A stretch of DNA of 64,000 nucleotides from Actinoplanes sp. DH11 (GCF_020873875.1 NZ_JAHWGU010000008.1:186001-250000); one strand, 5' to 3'; positions 45,068 through 53,539 are shown, counted from the first letter of the stretch. Notes: generated by a model not told the origin, from the sequence alone. Numbers and translations: made by a program.

Positions 45068-45895
45068 CTAGGCGGGCTTGCGACCGACACCGCAGTACAG
45101 TCCAACCGCGGTATCCGGCAGCTGGCCGAAACGTGGCCGCTCGTTCGGCCTGCTGCGCCAGCGGTGAACCGGGATGATCCCGGGCGCGACGACGTCGAGA
45201 CCGTCGAAAAACGTGGTGATCTCGGCGAGCGACCGAGGATAGACCGGGATGCCAGACGCGGCGATGACCGTAGGGACGTGGGCGTGCAGGCCGACCGGCA
45301 GCAGGTCGAGGCTGAAGTGGCTGAGGGCGATGCCACTGCGCGGCGGCAACGCCGCGACCAGCTCCCGAAGAACGGCGTGGGGCACGTCGTCGTCGGACAG
45401 GTAGTGCACGACCGCGGTCAGCACCACCCCGACGGGCCGGCGCAAGTCGATGCCGCCGTCCTGCACCGCCCGGCGGAGGATAGCGCCGGGGTCACGCAAA
45501 TCGCCCTGCAGGACGGTGATCTGCCCATGGTCGGGACGACCAGTGAGCCGGGGCGGGGCCAGGGCGACGACCGCCGGATCGTTGTCGACATACACCACCG
45601 TCGCGTGGCGATTCCTCCACTGGATCCCGTTGTGCAGGTTCGGGCCGCTGGGATCGGGAACCGCCGGAATGCCGCAGCCGACGTCGATGAACTGGCCGAC
45701 ACCGGAGCTGGCGAGCTGGACCGCGGCCTGCCAGGCGAACTCCCGGTTGGCGTGGGCGGCCAGCCCGGCGGTCGGGAAGTAGTCGGTGATCGCGGTCGCC
45801 GAGGCCCGGTCGGCAGCGGTGTTGTCCTTGCGGCCGAGCAGATAGTCGTAGCGTCCGGCGCTGCGGGGCCTGGTGTGCTCGCTGCTGGCGGTCAT
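45068..45895 (-). CDS. DUF574-family SAM-dependent methyltransferase
   Basis: 275 aa from ATG 45895, overlapping the previous stop (ATGA). The hallmark YDYLLGRKDNTAADR near residue 16 is followed by a Rossmann SAM-binding region: GVGQFIDVGCGIPAVPD, VVYVDNDPAVVA and ITVLQGDLRDPGAIL, then PVGVVLTAVVHYLSDDD. This is the actinobacterial DUF574 (PF04672) type; substrates are unknown. Middle member of a minus-strand operon with two paralogues. Confidence 0.88.
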   Translation of the reverse strand: MTASSEHTRPRSAGRYDYLLGRKDNTAADRASATAITDYFPTAGLAAHANREFAWQAAVQLASSGVGQFIDVGCGIPAVPDPSGPNLHNGIQWRNRHATVVYVDNDPAVVALAPPRLTGRPDHGQITVLQGDLRDPGAILRRAVQDGGIDLRRPVGVVLTAVVHYLSDDDVPHAVLRELVAALPPRSGIALSHFSLDLLPVGLHAHVPTVIAASGIPVYPRSLAEITTFFDGLDVVAPGIIPVHRWRSRPNERPRFGQLPDTAVGLYCGVGRKPA

Positions 45896-47076
45896 CGGAT
45901 CCGCCCCACGACGCCGTACATGCCGACCTGCTCCGCCAGCGGCTGCTGCGCCGCGTCGGGATCGGGGCGCCACGCGGTGATCGGGACGAGGCCAGGTTCA
46001 ACGAGGGCGAGCCCGTGCACGAAGTTGCGGATCATCGCCGCGGGCCGCGCGCGGGCCATGACACGTCCGTCGGCATACATCTCCTCGTAGACAGCGGCGC
46101 TGCGGGAGTTGCTGAGGTCGGTCGTGGCGTGCGAGATCACCAGGGCACTGCCGGACGGCATCGGCGCCAGGAGCCGTTTGACCGCGGTGGCCGCGTCTTC
46201 GTCCACGCCGATGTGGTGCAACACCGCGCCGAGCACGATCCCGACCGGCCGGCGCGAATCGAAGGCCTCGCGGACCGCCGCGCTCCTGAGGATCGTCTCG
46301 GGTTCGCGAAGGTCGGCCTGCACGTGATCGACCCGGCCGGCGGGATCACTGGTGTGCAGCGCTCTCCCGTGTGACATCACGACCGGGTCGTGGTCCACGT
46401 ACACCACACGACTGTCTGCTGCGATGCTCTGAGCGATCTCATGGGTGCAGCCGGGCCGGGGGATGCCGGCGCCGATATCCAGGAACTGCCGGATGCCGGC
46501 CTCGGTGAGGAACCGGACGGCGCGCCGCAGGAACGCGCGATTCGCGGCCGCGGCCGCCGCCACCATCGGGAACGCCGCGAGCACCTCCTCACCCATCACC
46601 CGATCCGCCGCGTGGTAATCCTTGCCACCCAACCAGTAGTCGTAGACGCCGTCTGACCGTGGACGTGACCAGTCGATGCAAGCGCTGGCTTGGGCATCGT
46701 GGCGGCGGCCTGCGACCAGGCGCGCCGATGCTCGGCGGCCGGCTGATCCGAGCGCGACGGTGCCGGGACGATCCGGGTCGGCGTCGGTGATCGCATCGCC
46801 GAACCGGGGATCGTAGAGGCCGAGCTCAGCGTCGGAGGCGGCGCGAAGCACGATGCGCAGCGCGGTCCGACGCTCTGCCCCCGGCCAGGAGGTGTATCCC
46901 AGCTCGACGTCCCTGATCCAGCGTTCGGTGACCTGCAGCGCCCGCCTACGGGGGTACAGGCGACTCAGCTTGCGGTTGACCGCCTCCGCCAGTTCGGCTC
47001 GTGACATCGAGCGTCCCACGTCAGTGGGGGACGAAAGATTCTGCCGATGGGCGTGGAACCTGTGGTTCGTCGCCAT
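45892..47076 (-). CDS. HTH - DUF574 methyltransferase fusion
   Basis: 394 aa from ATG 47076 with GAGAGGAGAG upstream. Residues about 22-95 form an HTH (SRAELAEAVNRKLSRL; RWIRDVELGYTSWPG; ASDAELGLYDPRFG) of the same kind as the N-terminal domains of the proteins at 54832 and 58027. Residues about 130-394 are a complete DUF574 methyltransferase (VYDYWLGGKDYHAADR; IRQFLDIGAGIPRPG; VVYVDHDPVVMSHG; GIVLGAVLHHIGVDED). Joining a promoter-binding domain to this methyltransferase is unusual and links the two protein sets of this window. Coupled to the next gene by ATGA. Confidence 0.85.
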   Translation of the reverse strand: MATNHRFHAHRQNLSSPTDVGRSMSRAELAEAVNRKLSRLYPRRRALQVTERWIRDVELGYTSWPGAERRTALRIVLRAASDAELGLYDPRFGDAITDADPDRPGTVALGSAGRRASARLVAGRRHDAQASACIDWSRPRSDGVYDYWLGGKDYHAADRVMGEEVLAAFPMVAAAAAANRAFLRRAVRFLTEAGIRQFLDIGAGIPRPGCTHEIAQSIAADSRVVYVDHDPVVMSHGRALHTSDPAGRVDHVQADLREPETILRSAAVREAFDSRRPVGIVLGAVLHHIGVDEDAATAVKRLLAPMPSGSALVISHATTDLSNSRSAAVYEEMYADGRVMARARPAAMIRNFVHGLALVEPGLVPITAWRPDPDAAQQPLAEQVGMYGVVGRIR

Positions 47077-47233
47077 CGGACTCTCCTCTCGTGTGGGCGA
47101 CCAGAAAATGACGTCATCGAAGTTCCGCACGGACCATCCCGTTCTTGCAGGTAACCGGCCAGTCCGGGCGCCTCGGGTGGCGAGGATCTACGGTGCCGAG
47201 GGCAGCGACATCCGGCGGGCCAGGCCCATCGCG

Positions 47234-48049
47234 TCACGGTTTCCGGGCGACTCCGGCCCAGTAGTACGCCGCCTTGGGGTCGGCGACCTCCTCGTCGGGG
47301 CGCCAGCTGGAGACCGGGACCAGGCCGGGCTCGAGCATCTCCCAGTCGCCGAAGAACCGGGCCACCTCGTCCTGGGCGCGCGCGACGAGCGTCATCCCGG
47401 CGCCAGTGGCCGCGGCGACGGCCGCGCTCACCTCGTCCGGGCTGAAGTCGGCCGTCGGGTGGGTGATCGCGAGCAGACTGCCAGACGGCATCGCATCACG
47501 CAGCACGGCCACGCTGGCCCACGGATCGTCGGCGTCGCCGAGCAGCATCAGGATCGCGATGAGCGTGAGCCCGACCGGCCGGCTGAGGTCGAGGGTGTCG
47601 CGCAGCACCCGGTCGCCGAGGATCGAGCGGGGGTCGCGGACGTCGGCCGAGATGTACTCGCTGCGGCCCTCCGGCGTGCTGATCATCAGCGCGCGGGCGT
47701 GCACCAGCACGAGCGGGTCGTTGTCCACATAAACCACCCGCGCCGTGCGGTCGAATCCCTGGGCGATCTCGTGCAGGTTCGGCCGAGTCGGGATGCCGGT
47801 ACCGATGTCCAGGAACTGGCCGATGCCCTCCCTGGACACCAAGTCACGAGCGACCCGGTGCACGAACCTGCGGTTCTCACCGGCCATGTAACGCATCCCG
47901 GGGATCGCCTGCATCATCGCCTCGCCCACGGCCCGATCGGCGGCGAAGTTGTCCTTACCGCCGAGCCAGTAGTCATAGACGCGTGCCGAGTGCGGCACGG
48001 CGGGGTCTATTCCTGGCCCGGCGACCGTCCGGTCCGCGGGAGCGGTCAT
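47234..48049 (-). CDS. DUF574-family SAM-dependent methyltransferase
   Basis: 271 aa from ATG 48049, overlapping the stop of the upstream gene (ATGA). Motifs: ARVYDYWLGGKDNFAADR, IGQFLDIGTGIPTRPN, VVYVDNDPLVLVHARAL, GLTLIAILMLLGDADD, AITHPTADFSPDEV. Complete by length and motifs. Third paralogue in the operon; the spacing to the following HTH-fusion gene is 157 bp. Confidence 0.88.
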   Translation of the reverse strand: MTAPADRTVAGPGIDPAVPHSARVYDYWLGGKDNFAADRAVGEAMMQAIPGMRYMAGENRRFVHRVARDLVSREGIGQFLDIGTGIPTRPNLHEIAQGFDRTARVVYVDNDPLVLVHARALMISTPEGRSEYISADVRDPRSILGDRVLRDTLDLSRPVGLTLIAILMLLGDADDPWASVAVLRDAMPSGSLLAITHPTADFSPDEVSAAVAAATGAGMTLVARAQDEVARFFGDWEMLEPGLVPVSSWRPDEEVADPKAAYYWAGVARKP

Positions 48050-48315
48050 CCGGCACCTGCCAGTAGGTAGGTGGCCGGCAGCCATAGGTCCTGCCGCTCA
48101 TCGACGGCTCGCCGCCGGACAGACGGACGGTGCTTGACAGAGTGGCTGCACAAAGCCTCGAACAGGGGGCTGACCGGAATCTGCCGATCAGCGTCGACGG
48201 TCTGCACGTAGGTGAACTCTTCGTGCGTCTCGCAACGGACTTCGACGGTATCGGCACCGACCTTCAGATAGATATCCGAGGCAGCAACCAGCACCGCAGG
48301 GACGGGTGGTGTCAT
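48046..48315 (-). CDS. Hypothetical protein heading the methyltransferase operon
   Basis: 89 aa from ATG 48315 with AGGGGAAG upstream. The N-terminal half is beta-rich (VLVAASDIYLKVGADTVEVR) and it has a possible HTH-like basic segment (HSVKHRPSVRRRAVDE). The stop overlaps the ATG of the first methyltransferase. No family recognised. Confidence 0.6.
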   Translation of the reverse strand: MTPPVPAVLVAASDIYLKVGADTVEVRCETHEEFTYVQTVDADRQIPVSPLFEALCSHSVKHRPSVRRRAVDERQDLWLPATYLLAGAG

Positions 48316-48479
48316 CGCGAACTTCCCCTAACGAGCCGCGCGATCACGCGCGGTCACATAGCGATGGACAAGACGAGCGCCATGGCATCCGCAGGTAGCA
48401 AGCATGCAGACCGGCAGACAGACCGCAGATGTGTCACCAAGAAGTGGCACATTGAGCTGGCGCATGTCGGACGCCACCC

Positions 48480-49178
48480 TCATGACCCATCTCGGCGCCG
48501 GTGGTCCACGAACCCCACCGTTCCCGAGGCCATCCCGGTTACAGGTCGAAGCCGGGATTCAGCGACAGAATTGCGGGAACGCGCGGCGCAAACCGTAGGG
48601 GCGCGGACCATCATCCGCACCGTCGCGTGTCCACCATTAAGGAGTACCGGCTCGCCCTGCGGGCGGTACCCGCATTGCGTACACAGGTCGGTGAACGCAC
48701 CTGCAACCGCGGTCACACAGCGCGCCGGGCGCAGTGGCGCCATGTCGTCCTCGGTGAGCAGGCGGGTGGCGATGCCGTGCCGCTGCCAACGGTGTAAGAC
48801 TCCCAGGCCAGCTAGACGTAGGTGCGGGTGCGGAAGATGCCGCGAGTTCAGCGCAGTACCAACCTGGCTAAGTCGCTCATCGAAGCCGTTCCCGCCGGCC
48901 GTTGCCGAACGCGCCGGCCGATCAGCAGAGCCACAGGGCAGCCACAGTGCTGCGGCGATCACCTCGTCGCCATGCTCGACCATCCGTGCGGCACCGCCGC
49001 GGATCGCTTCCGCCACCCGGGCCGTGTAGTAGACGAAGAGGCTCTGTGCCCGAACACCGGGCTCCGGCTCCAGCCACCGGCCGAGCACGGAATCCAGCAT
49101 CGTGGCCGCCAAGACCCCGGCTACCGCCCGGACGTCCCAGTACATGGCGTTTTTGAACGTCAGCGACGTCATCGTCAT
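48480..49178 (-). CDS. GNAT acetyltransferase, cassette A
   Basis: 232 aa from ATG 49178, which overlaps the stop of the peptide gene (TGATG). GNAT core: DEVIAAALWLPCG (beta-3/4), HLRLAGLGVLHRWQRHGIAT with the acetyl-CoA loop near residue 145, then LCTQCGYRPQGEPVLL. It is clearly paralogous to the cassette B enzyme at 52427 (HLRLAGLGVLPRWQRHGIAS, CGYRPYGDPALL). The last 40 residues are basic and have no counterpart in B. Likely acetylates the peptide encoded just upstream or a small molecule; inference. Confidence 0.8.
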   Translation of the reverse strand: MTMTSLTFKNAMYWDVRAVAGVLAATMLDSVLGRWLEPEPGVRAQSLFVYYTARVAEAIRGGAARMVEHGDEVIAAALWLPCGSADRPARSATAGGNGFDERLSQVGTALNSRHLPHPHLRLAGLGVLHRWQRHGIATRLLTEDDMAPLRPARCVTAVAGAFTDLCTQCGYRPQGEPVLLNGGHATVRMMVRAPTVCAARSRNSVAESRLRPVTGMASGTVGFVDHRRRDGS

Positions 49179-49513
49179 CACCAGGTCCGCAGCCTGTCGT
49201 GAGGTACGCCGGCGTACCAGCCTGTCCCAACTTGCAGCGTGTGGGAGGGCGATGAAGGAGTTGCTTCGGTGACACCCGCCGAAGCGGGTGTCACCGGCTC
49301 GCCCACCACCGCGGCCTGCGTATCGGCACCCGGCAGCGGGGAGAGTCCTGGGTGGCCCAGCGACACATGCTGCACCTTCCCGACGGGCATGAAGGCCCGA
49401 AGATTTACGGCAGGCGTGGCCACGCGCTGAGCCGGCAAGTTAGCGCCAATGGCTGTGCCGGATGAGTGCGCGGCTTCGACTCCAGCGGGTAGAGCAGGAT
49501 GGTTTATCTTCAT
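49178..49513 (-). CDS. Short peptide gene, cassette A (possible RiPP-like precursor)
   Basis: 111 aa from ATG 49513, AGGAGG 10 nt upstream. No enzyme domain: the composition is Ala/Val/Pro/Ser/Gly-rich (HPALPAGVEAAHSSGTAIGA; later VTPASAGVTEATPSS) and it ends in WYAGVPHDRLRTW. The stop overlaps the GNAT start. The start context (GAGGAA..GATCATG) matches that of the 72-aa gene in cassette B. The coding strand contains an extra-stable 12-bp hairpin with a UUCG loop at 49268-49295. A modified-peptide precursor is possible but unproven. Confidence 0.5.
   Translation of the reverse strand: MKINHPALPAGVEAAHSSGTAIGANLPAQRVATPAVNLRAFMPVGKVQHVSLGHPGLSPLPGADTQAAVVGEPVTPASAGVTEATPSSPSHTLQVGTGWYAGVPHDRLRTW
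49268..49295 (-). promoter_or_regulatory. 12-bp cUUCGg hairpin inside the cassette A peptide gene
   Basis: On the minus strand GGTGACACCCGC-TTCG-GCGGGTGTCACC is a perfect hairpin closed by C(UUCG)G, the extra-stable tetraloop. It lies 90 bp before the GNAT start, so it could reduce read-through or translation into the enzyme gene. Confidence 0.6.
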
Positions 49514-49701
49514 GATCTCCATTCCTCCTCGGAGACAACAAACGCGAACTCTCATGTCCCGTGAGCTAGTTGGCCACGATGGAACTTGCGTCAGCACAGT
49601 GACGTCCATGGCCGGCCTCATCAGAAACCCGACACGATGTATGCGTCGCAGACGTCACCCTTCGGTTGTGTGCTTCCACGATCAGCGACCGCAATGCCGT
49701 T
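49514..49701. other. Divergent region of cassette A, peptide side
   Basis: No gene. It holds the presumed promoter of peptide/GNAT A; boxes not assigned. The GGGAAY array follows at 49702. Confidence 0.4.
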
Positions 49702-49758
49702 GGGAAGACCAGAGAAGAGGGAATATAAGGGGAATTTAAAAGGGAACCAAAGGGGAAC
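49702..49758 (+). promoter_or_regulatory. GGGAAY box array, locus A
   Basis: Boxes GGGAAG 49702, GGGAAT 49719, GGGAAT 49730, GGGAAC 49742, GGGAAC 49753: steps 17, 11, 12, 11 bp. It lies in the divergent region between peptide/GNAT A and XRE A. The near-helical spacing implies stacked protein units on one DNA face. Confidence 0.8.
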
Positions 49759-49829
49759 TACTACTCCTGACCTGCGCATACGCGCGTTTCACTCATGTCC
49801 TCAGCAAACTGGCAGGCGGTATGCTGCGT

Positions 49830-49835
49830 TACGAT
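49830..49835 (+). promoter_or_regulatory. -10 box candidate of XRE A
   Basis: TACGAT within GCGTTACGATGCTGCC, 59 bp before the TTG start. The same TTACGATGCYGCC block precedes XRE B (53533-53545), so it is conserved between cassettes. Confidence 0.5.
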
Positions 49836-49894
49836 GCTGCCGTCGCGTCCGTGCGGTTTCCGGCTGGACGCTTGCTTAACCGGCGGAGGTAACG

Positions 49895-50740
49895 TTGCCG
49901 AAGGTCAGCCCCTACGTAAGCCGCCTTAGACTGGCGACAGAGATCGTTGACGCTCGCCGGCACGCTGGATACGGCACTGAGCGGCTGCAGCGAGAAACTG
50001 GCATCCAGCGACAGCGAATCAGCCACATTGAAAACGCGCGACGGCGCGTTGAAACAGAAGAGATCAAAGCGATCCTGCATGCGCTGGACGTACGCCCCGA
50101 CCGCTTCCAGTTGATCATGAAACTGGCCGAGGGATCGGTTACCAGGGGCTGGTGGGAACGGTACGACGATGAGATGGGGATCCGGCAGGCGCGCATCGCC
50201 GACCTGGAGTCCGGCGCCGTCGAGATCTTCCAGTACCAGCCTTTCCTTATACCCGGCCTGCTGCAGACGCGTGACTTCGCCTCCGTTCGCGCAGAGGCTG
50301 ACCACCCTGACGACCCCCGCCGGTTCTCGGCAGCCAGAATGCTGGAGGCCCGCGCACAGCGTCAGGCCATCCTTTCGGGGCCCGACGCTGTGCGCTACAC
50401 CGTCGTCCTGGATGAGGCGGTACTACGCCGGCGTATCGCGCCACCGGAAGTCATGCACGAACAGATCCTTCATCTGATCAGTGCCGCACTCCACGAGCAC
50501 GCCGTCACGATACGGATCCTGCCCCTGGCCGCCGGCCTCGAGAACTACATGCTGGCACGGGCTGCCTTCGCCCGGTACGTCTACGCCGACCCGCACGACC
50601 CGGTCGTTGTTACCGTCGACACCGATATCGAGGACACGCTCGTGACGGAGCCGGCCACGGTGTCGATCTACAACGATCTGTGCGACCGACTGCGCCGCGC
50701 AGCGCTAACCTCGGTCTTTCACTTGGGCGTTAGTCAATAG
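49895..50740 (+). pseudogene. XRE-DUF5753 regulator A, 3' end replaced by IS1380 insertion
   Basis: The intact frame gives 281 aa from TTG 49895 (GGAGG 5 nt upstream). Residues about 8-70 are an XRE HTH (LQRETGIQRQRISHIENARR); residues about 85-270 are DUF5753 (RGWWERYDDEMGIRQARIAD; FQYQPFLIPGLLQTRDFA). The last 11 codons (from 50709) belong to the insertion sequence. Removing the element and one CTAA restores LSPEDSVDFLDAVVDQDLIR as the ending, which parallels regulator B (ADSLELLTALEQEHLTRR). The truncated protein may still fold since HTH and most of DUF5753 remain. Confidence 0.85.
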
Positions 50741-52371
50741 CCGATTATCGATGAAGAAGGATTCGCGTCGTATCGGCTGTTTCATGGGCATGCTGAATGC
50801 CCGGCGCGGGCCGGGTTCCTCCGTGCTGCTGGTCGGGGCGTGAGTTTCGCCGGTCAGCCGGTGGGCCGGGGTAACGCGGCGAGTTTGGTGAATGCGCTGG
50901 TCAGAGCATCGGTCCAAGGCCAGTTCGCGGCGATCGCGAGACGGGTCCGGCGGGCGGTGCGGGTGATCCGGGCCGCGACGTGAAGCAGCCGGTAACGCAG
51001 TTTCTTCGGTTCCGCGGTGGCCATGTCGCCGTCCAGAAGCAGGTTCCGGGTCCAGGCGAGTAGGTCGATGCCGGTCAGCGCGAGTTGGAGCCAGGCCTGG
51101 TTGATCGCGAACACGCGGGACGGGAACCGGCCGAAGCCGGTGTTCTTGCCGGTCCGGATGCGGTCCTCGACGCGGGCGTGGGCCCGGTGCCGGGCCTCCA
51201 GGAACTGGATGCTGCCGTTGCCGGGCGGGGTGTCGGTGGCCACGACCTGGTGCCGCCAGCCTTCGATGGTGTCGAACAAGCTCAGTTGGGCGCCGGGGTG
51301 TGGGCGTTCCCGGCGGACCAGGAACCGGGTTCCTTCTGGCCAGCCGGCCGCATCGAACAGACCCGTGATCTCGCAGACTTCGGCATGTTCGCGCAGGTCA
51401 CCGCCGGTGTCGACGGCGGGGATCCAGCCGGTCACAGCCCGGATCGCCGCCCGGACCGGTTCGGTGATCGCGGTGCCGACACTGAATCGGATGTCCAGGT
51501 GCTGCTCGCGCAGGGACCGGATGCGGGCGAGAAACCCGTGGCTGGAGCCGGCCGAATCGGCGCGGAGCAGGATCGGGGTGCCGTGCCGGACCGCGTCGGG
51601 GATCTGGGCGAGGGCCTGGTCGAGGACGGTGATGTGATCGGCGGTGGTGTTCGACCCGGCCCGGCCTTCGCGTAGCAGGCCGGCGAGGGCTTCACCGGTG
51701 TTGTCCAGGAAGCACAGCAGCGGATGGAAACCGAACGTCTTCTTCCAGGTGCGGGTGGCCGATTCCTTGTCGGAGTGGCAGATCACGATGGTCGCGTCGA
51801 TGTCCAAGACCAGGCCTTCGACCGCCTGGCCGGCGACGATCGGCTGTGGCAGGTCGCCGCGGGCGTCGGCGTGCTGGGCCCAGGCGATCTCCCGGGCCTG
51901 GGCCCTGGCCGTGCGCAGTTCGGCCAGCATCGTGGCTTCGAGCTGCGACAACAGCCGCCACGCGGTCGGGTCCGACGCGACGGGCCCGAACAAGGCCGCC
52001 TGGTCACGCAGCACCGCCAGATCGGCGATGGTCTCCCCGCCATCGGCGAGCATCACGGCGAGATCGACCGCGATCCGGCCCGGGTCGTGCCCGCGCTGCC
52101 GCCGCCGCAACCCCGCCAATGCCTGACTGAACGCGCTGGTCAAACCAGTCGTGTCAGCGAGATCGGCGAGCAGTCGGGCACCGGCGTGACCGACCACGCC
52201 CCGCCCGTCTCCGGTCACCATGATCTTCGGACGTGTTGCGGTAGCCTTCACCCAGCAAGTGCCTTCCGTGACAGGAAATCTGGACCCTCAGCAAGTCCTA
52301 TTTTCCCTGATCAGAAGGCACTTCTGCGTTTCCGGTCCACTCCTTGGACAACCCGTAACGAAGGGCCGAGG
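50709..52371 (-). mobile_element. Complete IS1380-family insertion sequence
   Basis: 1663 bp with imperfect terminal inverted repeats: CCTCGGTCTTTCACTTGGG at the left, CCTCGGCCCTTCGTTACGG (reverse complement) at the right, 13 of 19 identical. It is flanked by the 4-bp duplication CTAA (50705-50708 and 52372-52375), typical of IS1380 elements. It carries one transposase gene and looks intact and recent. Confidence 0.85.
50854..52251 (-). CDS. IS1380-family transposase
   Basis: 465 aa. DDE-type catalytic positions are visible: first Asp in LVLDIDATIVICHSDKE, second Asp in LLRADSAGSSHGFL, and Glu in HARVEDRIRTGKNTGFGR (the family E signature). The length and the C-terminal LLAWTRNLLLDG region match IS1380/IS942-type enzymes. 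The frame is uninterrupted, so the element may still move. It runs opposite to the gene it interrupts. Confidence 0.92.
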   Translation of the reverse strand: MKATATRPKIMVTGDGRGVVGHAGARLLADLADTTGLTSAFSQALAGLRRRQRGHDPGRIAVDLAVMLADGGETIADLAVLRDQAALFGPVASDPTAWRLLSQLEATMLAELRTARAQAREIAWAQHADARGDLPQPIVAGQAVEGLVLDIDATIVICHSDKESATRTWKKTFGFHPLLCFLDNTGEALAGLLREGRAGSNTTADHITVLDQALAQIPDAVRHGTPILLRADSAGSSHGFLARIRSLREQHLDIRFSVGTAITEPVRAAIRAVTGWIPAVDTGGDLREHAEVCEITGLFDAAGWPEGTRFLVRRERPHPGAQLSLFDTIEGWRHQVVATDTPPGNGSIQFLEARHRAHARVEDRIRTGKNTGFGRFPSRVFAINQAWLQLALTGIDLLAWTRNLLLDGDMATAEPKKLRYRLLHVAARITRTARRTRLAIAANWPWTDALTSAFTKLAALPRPTG

Positions 52372-52437
52372 CTAAGCCCAGAGGATTCGGTTGACTTCCT
52401 TGATGCTGTCGTTGATCAGGATCTGATTAGGAGATGA
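52372..52437 (+). pseudogene. Severed 3' end of regulator A
   Basis: Codons after the insertion read LSPEDSVDFLDAVV and DQDLIRR then TGA 52435-52437 in the frame that joins the upstream part once the element and one CTAA are removed. It overlaps the convergent GNAT B stop by 11 bp. Confidence 0.8.
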
Positions 52438-53035
52438 GGGTGCAAAACGTCCAGCGCAGGCCGTCCATCGCCGAGGCCGGCGTGTACCGGAATGCCGATC
52501 CACGGCCAAGAAGAGCCGGATCGCCGTACGGACGATATCCGCACCTTACGGCCACGGCCATGACGGCATCATCGGCCGCGAGCAAACAGCGCGCCAGCGC
52601 TGCAACACCCGCCAGATCTTCGGTGAGCAGCACGCTGGCGATACCGTGCCGCTGCCAACGCGGCAGAACCCCCAGTCCGGCCAGCCGCAGATGTGGCTGG
52701 CCTTCGTGCGCCTGCCTGGATGCGGCATCGAGCTCGCCGAGCTTGGCGGCGAACGCGCCGCCATCATGTGCGGTCACCGCGCGGGCGGAGCAGGGAGCCC
52801 CACAGGGCAGCCACAGCGCTGCAGCGATCACCTGATCGCCGTTCTCAACGATTCGCGCTGCACCGTACTGGATCGCCTCCGCCGTCCGGGCAACATGATG
52901 ATGGAACAGCTGGCGGCCGCGGGCCACCGGCTCCGTTTCCAGCCAACGGCCCAACATCGTGGGCAGCGCGGCGGCCGCAAGCACACCCGCCAGGGGCCGG
53001 ATGTCCCAGTAGGTCGCATCTCGGGTTGTCCACAT
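52427..53035 (-). CDS. GNAT acetyltransferase, cassette B
   Basis: 202 aa from ATG 53035, overlapping the peptide stop (TGATG). GNAT core: DQVIAAALWLPCGAP, HLRLAGLGVLPRWQRHGIAS near residue 130, VAVRCGYRPYGDPALLGRG. N-terminal YWDIRPLAGVLAAAALPTML with MLGRWLETEP parallels YWDVRAVAGVLAATMLDSVL with VLGRWLEPEP in cassette A. The two enzymes are paralogues. Presumed acceptor: the adjacent peptide or a small molecule. Confidence 0.8.
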   Translation of the reverse strand: MWTTRDATYWDIRPLAGVLAAAALPTMLGRWLETEPVARGRQLFHHHVARTAEAIQYGAARIVENGDQVIAAALWLPCGAPCSARAVTAHDGGAFAAKLGELDAASRQAHEGQPHLRLAGLGVLPRWQRHGIASVLLTEDLAGVAALARCLLAADDAVMAVAVRCGYRPYGDPALLGRGSAFRYTPASAMDGLRWTFCTLIS

Positions 53036-53253
53036 CAGCGAGACACCGTCCCCGCGCCAGGAACAGGAGCGGGTACGCCTGCCCGGCTGGACCAACGCGC
53101 GGATTCGCTCGGCGGCCAAGCGCCGCGGCGGCAGGCCCCCAGCCCCCTGTCGTAGGCGGCGACGCCGACGAGCAGCCGCGGGCCATCAACGACCCGGGCT
53201 TCCGTGGTGCTGGGCTGCCCGGCGTGACGGGTGCTCGCAACGATCTCAGCCAT
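53035..53253 (-). CDS. Short peptide gene, cassette B (possible RiPP-like precursor)
   Basis: 72 aa from ATG 53253, GAGGAA 7 nt upstream in the same start context as cassette A. Residues about 10-35 (STTEARVVDGPRLLVGVAAY) could be a leader; the C-terminal half is Arg/Ser/Pro/Gly-rich with one Cys (GACRRGAW). The stop overlaps the GNAT start. Little direct similarity to the 111-aa peptide of cassette A; the link rests on position and coupling. Confidence 0.45.
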   Translation of the reverse strand: MAEIVASTRHAGQPSTTEARVVDGPRLLVGVAAYDRGLGACRRGAWPPSESARWSSRAGVPAPVPGAGTVSR

Positions 53254-53405
53254 GATCGGTTCCTCGCATCGTCTTGTGGCTGGCGGTCGTGCATCGGTCT
53301 CGGCATCTGGCCAGCAGTGCGGTGTGAGGCGCGGCACCGCGGTATCTGCAATTCGAGGTGATGCCCAATCTGTGTTGCTCCACAATCGCCTCTGCATGAG
53401 GCGAG
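53254..53405. other. Divergent region of cassette B, peptide side
   Basis: No gene. It precedes the GGGAAY array and must hold the promoter of the peptide/GNAT B pair; no clear boxes. Confidence 0.4.
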
Positions 53406-53462
53406 AGGAATCCCTGTTTCACGGGAATCGACGGGAATTTAAAGGGGAATCGGCGCGGGAAT
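53406..53462 (+). promoter_or_regulatory. GGGAAY box array, locus B
   Basis: Boxes AGGAAT 53406, GGGAAT 53423, 53433, 53445 and 53457: steps 17, 10, 12, 12 bp. Same orientation relative to the XRE gene and nearly the same spacing as locus A. Confidence 0.8.
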
Positions 53463-53533
53463 TATGCGTCCTGAGCTGCGAAAACGTCAAGGAGGTCCGC
53501 TCCTGAGGGTCTGGCTGCGTTTCGGCGGTGGGT

Positions 53534-53539
53534 TACGAT
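53534..53539 (+). promoter_or_regulatory. -10 box candidate of XRE B
   Basis: TACGAT in GGGTTACGATGCCGCC, 64 bp before GTG 53604. An ATG inside this box (53538) is in frame with the gene but would lie in the promoter, so it is rejected as start. Confidence 0.5.
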
